NCBI GenBank assembly: GCA_024742665.1
Contig: JANSYA010000003.1
Coordinates: 124,001 to 188,000 of the forward strand
Source of the DNA: a bacterium
Lineage (GTDB): Bacteria > Spirochaetota > Leptospiria > Leptospirales > Leptonemataceae
Reading direction: 5' to 3'
Length of the DNA: 64,000 nucleotides
The position numbers were made by a program, and so were the translations under genes. Below are positions 60,501-64,000 of the stretch, piece after piece (the stretch's first letter is position 1; the number at the start of each line of letters is the position of its first letter). A model generated the notes under the pieces. It was not told the DNA's origin and did no database searches. It saw only the letters and a list, made by a program, of their open reading frames with translations.

Positions 60501-63299
60501 CACATTCTGCGCGACGCCGGGTTTGATCGCGGGGGCGTCAATCCAGTAGCGCTGGTGTTGCCAGGGGTAGTTGGGTAAACGAAGGTGGCGACCGCGTTCC
60601 GGGTACAGGGCTTTGAATTGTATGCCGCAGCCCAGGGCATGCAGAGTTCCGGCCGCCTGCAACATCGCCGCCGACTCATCGACCTTCCGATTCAGCGAGC
60701 TGGTTACGCCGGCTTCCGTTTTGCCCGCCTGCTCCAGGCACATCGCCACGTAGTTGGCGAGCACCGGATGAGCGCTCAGTTCCAGAAATGCGTTAAACCC
60801 GTCCTGCGCCATGGCTTCAATCGCGGGCGCAAAAACGACAGGTTCGCGAATATTACGGCCCCAGTAGGCGGCGTCGTAATCCGATTTTCCGGCCAGCTTG
60901 CCGGAGACCGTGGAATAGGCCGTAATCGTCGCCGGACGGGTTTTAATCTGACCGAGGGTTTTCGTGAGTTCTTTTTTGAACGGCTCCATTTGCGGACTAT
61001 GGAAAGCGTAATTCACAGGCAGCAGTTTCGTAAACACCTTGCTCTCGGCCAGCTTCGCCAGCACCTCATTCAACGCGGCTTCTTCGCCGGAGAGCACGCA
61101 GGAAGACGGGCCGTTCACAGCGCCCAATTCCAGGCGACCCGCATAGTCTTTCACATAGGGCTTGAGTTTATCCGCCGGCATCTCAACCGCCGCCATCTTC
61201 CCCAGGCCCGTCGCCTGTTGCATCAATCGAGCGCGATGATAGATTACAAACACCGCGTCCGTCAGAGTCAGCACGCCCGAGATATGAGCCGCGGCGACTT
61301 CGCCGACGCTATGACCGACAACCCCGTCAGGAACAATCCCCCGGGATTTCCACAGCTCGGCCAGCGCGACCTGCAAGGCGAAGATCGCCGGTTGGCCGAT
61401 CTCGGTATCCATAATCCGCGATTCAGCTTCGGATTTGTTCAGTTCATCTAACAGAGACCAGTCAGCGTGCTGGTCCAGCATTCCCGCGATCTCCTCGATT
61501 TTCGCGCGAAAGACCGGCTCGCGCTCGATCAACTGGCGGCCCATCTTAAACCACTGCGGTCCCTGTCCGGAACAAACGAATGCGATCTGCGGTTTGCCCT
61601 TCAGTATTTTGCGCGGCGGCGTGACGCCTTCGCCGGTTTCGCCGGACGCGACCTGGCCCAGTTTCTCGGCGAAAGCTTGCGCCGAATCGGCGACAATCGT
61701 AAAACGATGGTCGTGATGGCTCCGCCGCAAAGAAGCGTTATAACATATATCGTAGGGCGTGCTTTCGCCGCGACGAAATAGATCTTCGTATTCCGTGGCG
61801 ACCTGGGCAAGCGCTTCCGGCGAACGAGCCGAAAGCGTGAGTAAATGCGGTGCGGCCTCGGGCGTAGATTTTTGCGCGGCCTTTTGCGGCAGCTCCGGCG
61901 CCTCTTCCAGAATCACGTGCGCGTTTTGACCGGTGATTCCAAACGAACTCACGCCCGCAATCAGACGCCCGCCCGGAGCCTTCCATTCCGTTTCGCTTTC
62001 GGGAACTTCCGCCGGAATCACGCTTAAGTCTATATGCGGATTCACTTCAGCCCGCTTGAAATGCAGGTGCGGCGGCAGAGTTTTGTGTTTCAGACTCAGG
62101 GCCACTTTGATCAGCCCCGCGATTCCGGCCGCCGTTTCCAGGTGACCGACGTTCGTCTTGACGGACCCTAAATACATTTTATTATTACGATCGCGATTCT
62201 TACCGAAGACCGCGTTGAGCGCGTTGACTTCGATCGGATCGCCCAGGGCCGTACCGGTGCCGTGGGCTTCGATATAGGAGACCTGGTCCGGACGCACGCC
62301 GGAATCTTCCAGCGCCGTACGAATCAGACTCTGCTGCGCGATGCCGTTGGGAACGGTGAAACCCTGGCTGGCCCCGCCGTGATTCACCGCCGATCCGCGC
62401 ACAAGCGCCATGATATTATCGCCGTCGCGTAAAGCGTCCGACAATCGTTTCAGCACGACGATGCCGCAACCTTCGCCGCGGGAATATCCGTCGGCCGATG
62501 CGGAAAATGTTTTACAGCGGCCGTCCGGCGAAATCGCAGTGGAGCGACTCAGCCACACGGTCATATTCGGCGTTACGATTAAGTGTACCCCGCCCGCGAG
62601 GGCCAGCTCCGATTCGCCGCTGCGCAAACTCTGGCAGGCTTCGTGCACCGTCATCAGAGAAGAGGAGCAGGCGCCGTCTTTGACGACGCTGGGGCCCTGC
62701 AATCCGAAGGCGTAGGAAATCCGCCCCGATATGGCGCTGAACAAAAGTCCGGTGCCGGTATAGGCGTTGATTCCAGTATGGTCGGCGGCCTTGAGTTCCA
62801 GGTCGGCGTAGTCGTTCTGGCCGACGCCCATAAAAACACCGGTCCGCGATCCGGCGAGACTCTCCACGGGAATCCCGGCGTTTTCGAGGGCTTCGAATGC
62901 GACCTCAAGCACCATTCGCTGCTGGGGATCCATGCTCTTCGCTTCGTTCGGCGAGATACCGAAAAAGCCCGCGTCAAATTGTTCGATTTCGTCCGCGTCC
63001 AGGAAAGCGCCGAACTTCGTATAGATTTTTCCCGCGGCGTCTTTATTCGCGTCGTAATATTCTTCGGCGTTCCATTTGCTGGCCGGCACTTCGCGAACGG
63101 CGTCGACTCCGTCTAACATCATCTTCCAAAAACTTTCGGGATCCCGGGCGCCGCCAGGCATCCGACAGCCTGCGCCGACGATCGCGATCGGCTCGACGCC
63201 GACGTACTCGATTCCATCGACCTTTTCGCGGATCGAACGCGCGAGTAACGCCAGCTTTAGCGGGCTGAGTTCTGATATTTGATTTGAAAGTTCGCTCAT
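57591..63299 (-). CDS. Type I polyketide synthase, one module: KS-AT-DH-KR-ACP
   Basis: 1902 residues. After the N-terminal docking region (ELSPLKLALLARSIREKV) come KS (KDGACSSS, EAHGTGTALGDP, NVGHLETAAG), AT (GHSVGE, VNYAFHS), DH with HVLYGEIVVP and LIDAQYQ, KR with TGGLGGLG, FSSVSA and NYAAAN, and ACP with FFDLGGDSLSSVQL. The DH is flanked by an unusually Trp- and Tyr-rich segment (FRWADECWWKEGEAF, IYVPWNNRRIEWYGNYD), different from the sister module. No enoyl reductase. Asp in GVLED of the KR suggests B-type reduction. The C-terminal MSDDEAEAELLRELAGLD matches docking tails of the other synthases. AGGATA stands before ATG 63299. It extends the chain from the synthase ending at 63334 and passes it to the next. 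Confidence 0.93.
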   Translation of the reverse strand: MSELSNQISELSPLKLALLARSIREKVDGIEYVGVEPIAIVGAGCRMPGGARDPESFWKMMLDGVDAVREVPASKWNAEEYYDANKDAAGKIYTKFGAFLDADEIEQFDAGFFGISPNEAKSMDPQQRMVLEVAFEALENAGIPVESLAGSRTGVFMGVGQNDYADLELKAADHTGINAYTGTGLLFSAISGRISYAFGLQGPSVVKDGACSSSLMTVHEACQSLRSGESELALAGGVHLIVTPNMTVWLSRSTAISPDGRCKTFSASADGYSRGEGCGIVVLKRLSDALRDGDNIMALVRGSAVNHGGASQGFTVPNGIAQQSLIRTALEDSGVRPDQVSYIEAHGTGTALGDPIEVNALNAVFGKNRDRNNKMYLGSVKTNVGHLETAAGIAGLIKVALSLKHKTLPPHLHFKRAEVNPHIDLSVIPAEVPESETEWKAPGGRLIAGVSSFGITGQNAHVILEEAPELPQKAAQKSTPEAAPHLLTLSARSPEALAQVATEYEDLFRRGESTPYDICYNASLRRSHHDHRFTIVADSAQAFAEKLGQVASGETGEGVTPPRKILKGKPQIAFVCSGQGPQWFKMGRQLIEREPVFRAKIEEIAGMLDQHADWSLLDELNKSEAESRIMDTEIGQPAIFALQVALAELWKSRGIVPDGVVGHSVGEVAAAHISGVLTLTDAVFVIYHRARLMQQATGLGKMAAVEMPADKLKPYVKDYAGRLELGAVNGPSSCVLSGEEAALNEVLAKLAESKVFTKLLPVNYAFHSPQMEPFKKELTKTLGQIKTRPATITAYSTVSGKLAGKSDYDAAYWGRNIREPVVFAPAIEAMAQDGFNAFLELSAHPVLANYVAMCLEQAGKTEAGVTSSLNRKVDESAAMLQAAGTLHALGCGIQFKALYPERGRHLRLPNYPWQHQRYWIDAPAIKPGVAQNVASGDHYFLGSRIESPLNIIQFESVFTDEMPYTFKDHVLYGEIVVPGASHLSMCLSGARKAFGNQKFTIIDSFFHQALVLRKDDARYVQLIFEPQDGDAEYSWSVHSRDATGLGRDEWVLHATGKLEVSEGENPDTRIDPQEMLKAYPKHFNREEFYKFFYDCGYNLTDTFRWADECWWKEGEAFILMTAPDGVYDADKYVLFPSLIDAQYQAGTTAYPKEAPDANDEGGLAYHVDAEHIYVPWNNRRIEWYGNYDTTKFDGTKFWSHIRLKDTRDTVKKGQEVFRGDLDLYDPDGKLVATFHDWALKRVSGESLLKLIRGGGDWLHELTWKQSALRGKRAPGEKTARWLIFADRSGSGENLAKTLRAAGKECVTVFAGSAFEKSGDDSFTIDPHKQADFEKVLAESFSGEVTSIAYLWGIDATPTEGSTIESLQTDERTITGGLLNLGVGMNQIQWKNFPSLRLVTRGAQAANESEGSQLSAVAASIWGMGRVIALENPDVWRGCIDLDPVAFEAESEVLGKELLADGAEDHVLLRKSNRYIADLAPHSAKTPEEPVAFKADASYLITGGLGGLGLELAEYMAQNGAGHLGLIGRRAPSEEVLKRLAEIEKSTGAKLVPMQGDISLAADVERIFKEADAKLPAVKGLVHSAGVLEDGILTQQTWERYAKVLAPKVEGSWNLHQATRQRELDFFVMFSSVSALTGSPGQSNYAAANAFMDGLAVYRRANGLPAVSIAWGPWADVGMAANISADAAKRGWRAEGLGSIDLQGGMQAFAQLTAMDTASAAVMPFRWPKLFEQFPVMAKQTMFASLAKRHYTADVEPGAGGSDIVQKIKSAPAEEQMELLNGFIKDQIAKVLGFDPAAPIDPQKGFFDLGGDSLSSVQLRNVLQTALDKSLPTTMIFDYPSVETIAAYLAADVLELSAATQDESGQTDADAAEQMRQQIADEVEQMSDDEAEAELLRELAGLD

Positions 63300-63333
63300 A
63301 CTCTATATTATCCTGATCGATTCTGAATTTTTG

Positions 63334-64000
63334 TTAGTTTCCCATCAACTCCGCGAGCGCGTCGTCGTCGGAGATTTCTCCGAGTCCCGCAACCATACCC
63401 TCGACACCTTCCCCCGCGACCGGTGCCGCCACCTTGCTCGCAGCCGGCCGGGCGGGTTTCGCGACGGGCCGCGCCGCATCCAGGGGCGCCTGTCGCTCTG
63501 GCGCAGGCGCTGCTTCGGCTTTCGTTTGCGGCTCCGCCTGTCTTTCGACTTCTACTTCCGATTCGGATTCCGATTCCGAGGCCTGATCCGCATCGTCGAA
63601 GACCAGAGCTTCATCGATCAGATAGTCGGCCAGAATTTCAGCGTTGGGATAATCGAAGGCCATTGTCGAAGGCAAAGTGGTTTCGAGATTCGCCTGCAGG
63701 CGGTTTCGCAATTCCACAGTCATCAACGAGTCCAGGCCCATCTCTTTGAATCCACGCGATGTATCCAGCGCCGACGGATTCATCCCCAGGATTTTCGCCA
63801 GTTGAGCGCGCACATGGTCGAAGACCATCCGACGTCGGGCGACAGGCTGCGTTTCGCGCAGTTCATCCAGAAAGCCGCGCCCGACATTGGCCGCCGTGGC
63901 CTCGCCGCCTCCGTCTATGCGAACCAGATTCGTGAAAAAATTCGGCGTCTGAGCGGGGAACTGCTCCAGAAAACGAGACCAGTTCATATGAATCACGCCC
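63334..64000 (-). CDS. C-terminal end of an upstream polyketide synthase (KR end, ACP, docking tail)
   Basis: The frame is open through the right edge of the window, so this is the 3' end of a longer gene. The first residues (VIHMNWSRFLEQFP) match the end of a KR domain in the sister synthases. An ACP follows with GLDSLMTVEL (Ser carrier site, about 63730) and the helix LPSTMAFDYPNAEILADYL. A linker rich in Glu, Pro, Ala and Ser (repeated SESE) leads to a docking-like EISDDDALAELMGN. The stop is 34 bases before the next synthase start, so it is the same operon and acts one step earlier in the assembly line. Confidence 0.9.
   Translation of the reverse strand, partial: GVIHMNWSRFLEQFPAQTPNFFTNLVRIDGGGEATAANVGRGFLDELRETQPVARRRMVFDHVRAQLAKILGMNPSALDTSRGFKEMGLDSLMTVELRNRLQANLETTLPSTMAFDYPNAEILADYLIDEALVFDDADQASESESESEVEVERQAEPQTKAEAAPAPERQAPLDAARPVAKPARPAASKVAAPVAGEGVEGMVAGLGEISDDDALAELMGN

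Noticed and set aside
1..64000. tRNA, rRNA, transposase or prophage genes
   Set aside because: I looked for cloverleaf-like segments in the gaps and for transposase or integrase motifs in the proteins and saw none; a covariance-model scan would be decisive.

Overview
This window looks like chromosomal DNA of a high-GC spirochaete of the order Leptospirales (Leptospira, Leptonema or Turneriella relatives). The best single clue is the lipoprotein at 3670-4410, which matches the DUF1554 family of leptospiral lipoproteins. Supporting clues are the many small lipoproteins with loose lipoboxes and the very long kinase-ATPase-GAF-phosphatase signalling protein. The assignment is an inference; no rRNA or tRNA is present to confirm it.

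Left part (1 to about 29 kb) is ordinary, densely packed chromosome. It holds the end of an M48 membrane protease, exported and lipid-linked proteins, a class III nucleotidyl cyclase domain protein, an ABC-F (Uup-type) ATPase, a glutamyl-Q tRNA(Asp) synthetase homologue, a glycerophosphodiesterase and a GDSL esterase, an ArsR/AHSA1 pair, a LolD/MacB-like ABC transporter, an acyl lipid desaturase, a glutathionyl-hydroquinone reductase, a STAS protein, a cyclophilin, several alpha/beta hydrolases, a TetR regulator, an OmpA-like protein and a PAS histidine kinase.

Right part (about 26 kb to the end) is a polyketide-type biosynthetic region, nearly all on the minus strand. It runs from the end of an upstream synthase at 63334-64000 through two KS-AT-DH-KR-ACP synthases (63299-57591 and 57527-51870) to a terminal hybrid megasynthase (51815-43257), then a type II thioesterase whose nucleophile is Cys (43260-42385). 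A hairpin terminator (42337-42358) closes this operon. Downstream lie a Ser/Thr kinase-AAA-GAF-PP2C signalling giant, a single-chain multidomain biotin-dependent carboxylase of about 2000 residues (probable source of malonyl-type extender units), a biotin ligase that can charge it, a small PilZ protein, an FAD-dependent oxygenase and a second type II thioesterase.

The most unusual object is the last megasynthase. Its C-terminal NRPS-like module has a condensation domain that has lost the catalytic second His (HSILCDR instead of HHxxxDG). Its adenylation domain has lost all recognisable ATP-binding and catalytic motifs. Inserted in that dead adenylation domain, between core motifs A8 and A9, are two tandem PilZ domains, the first with both c-di-GMP-binding motifs. 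The carrier domain after it is intact. I read this as a catalytically retired module turned into a c-di-GMP-responsive element at the end of a polyketide assembly line, with a free-standing PilZ protein encoded nearby. This reading is inference; the domain order and lost motifs are visible in the sequence.
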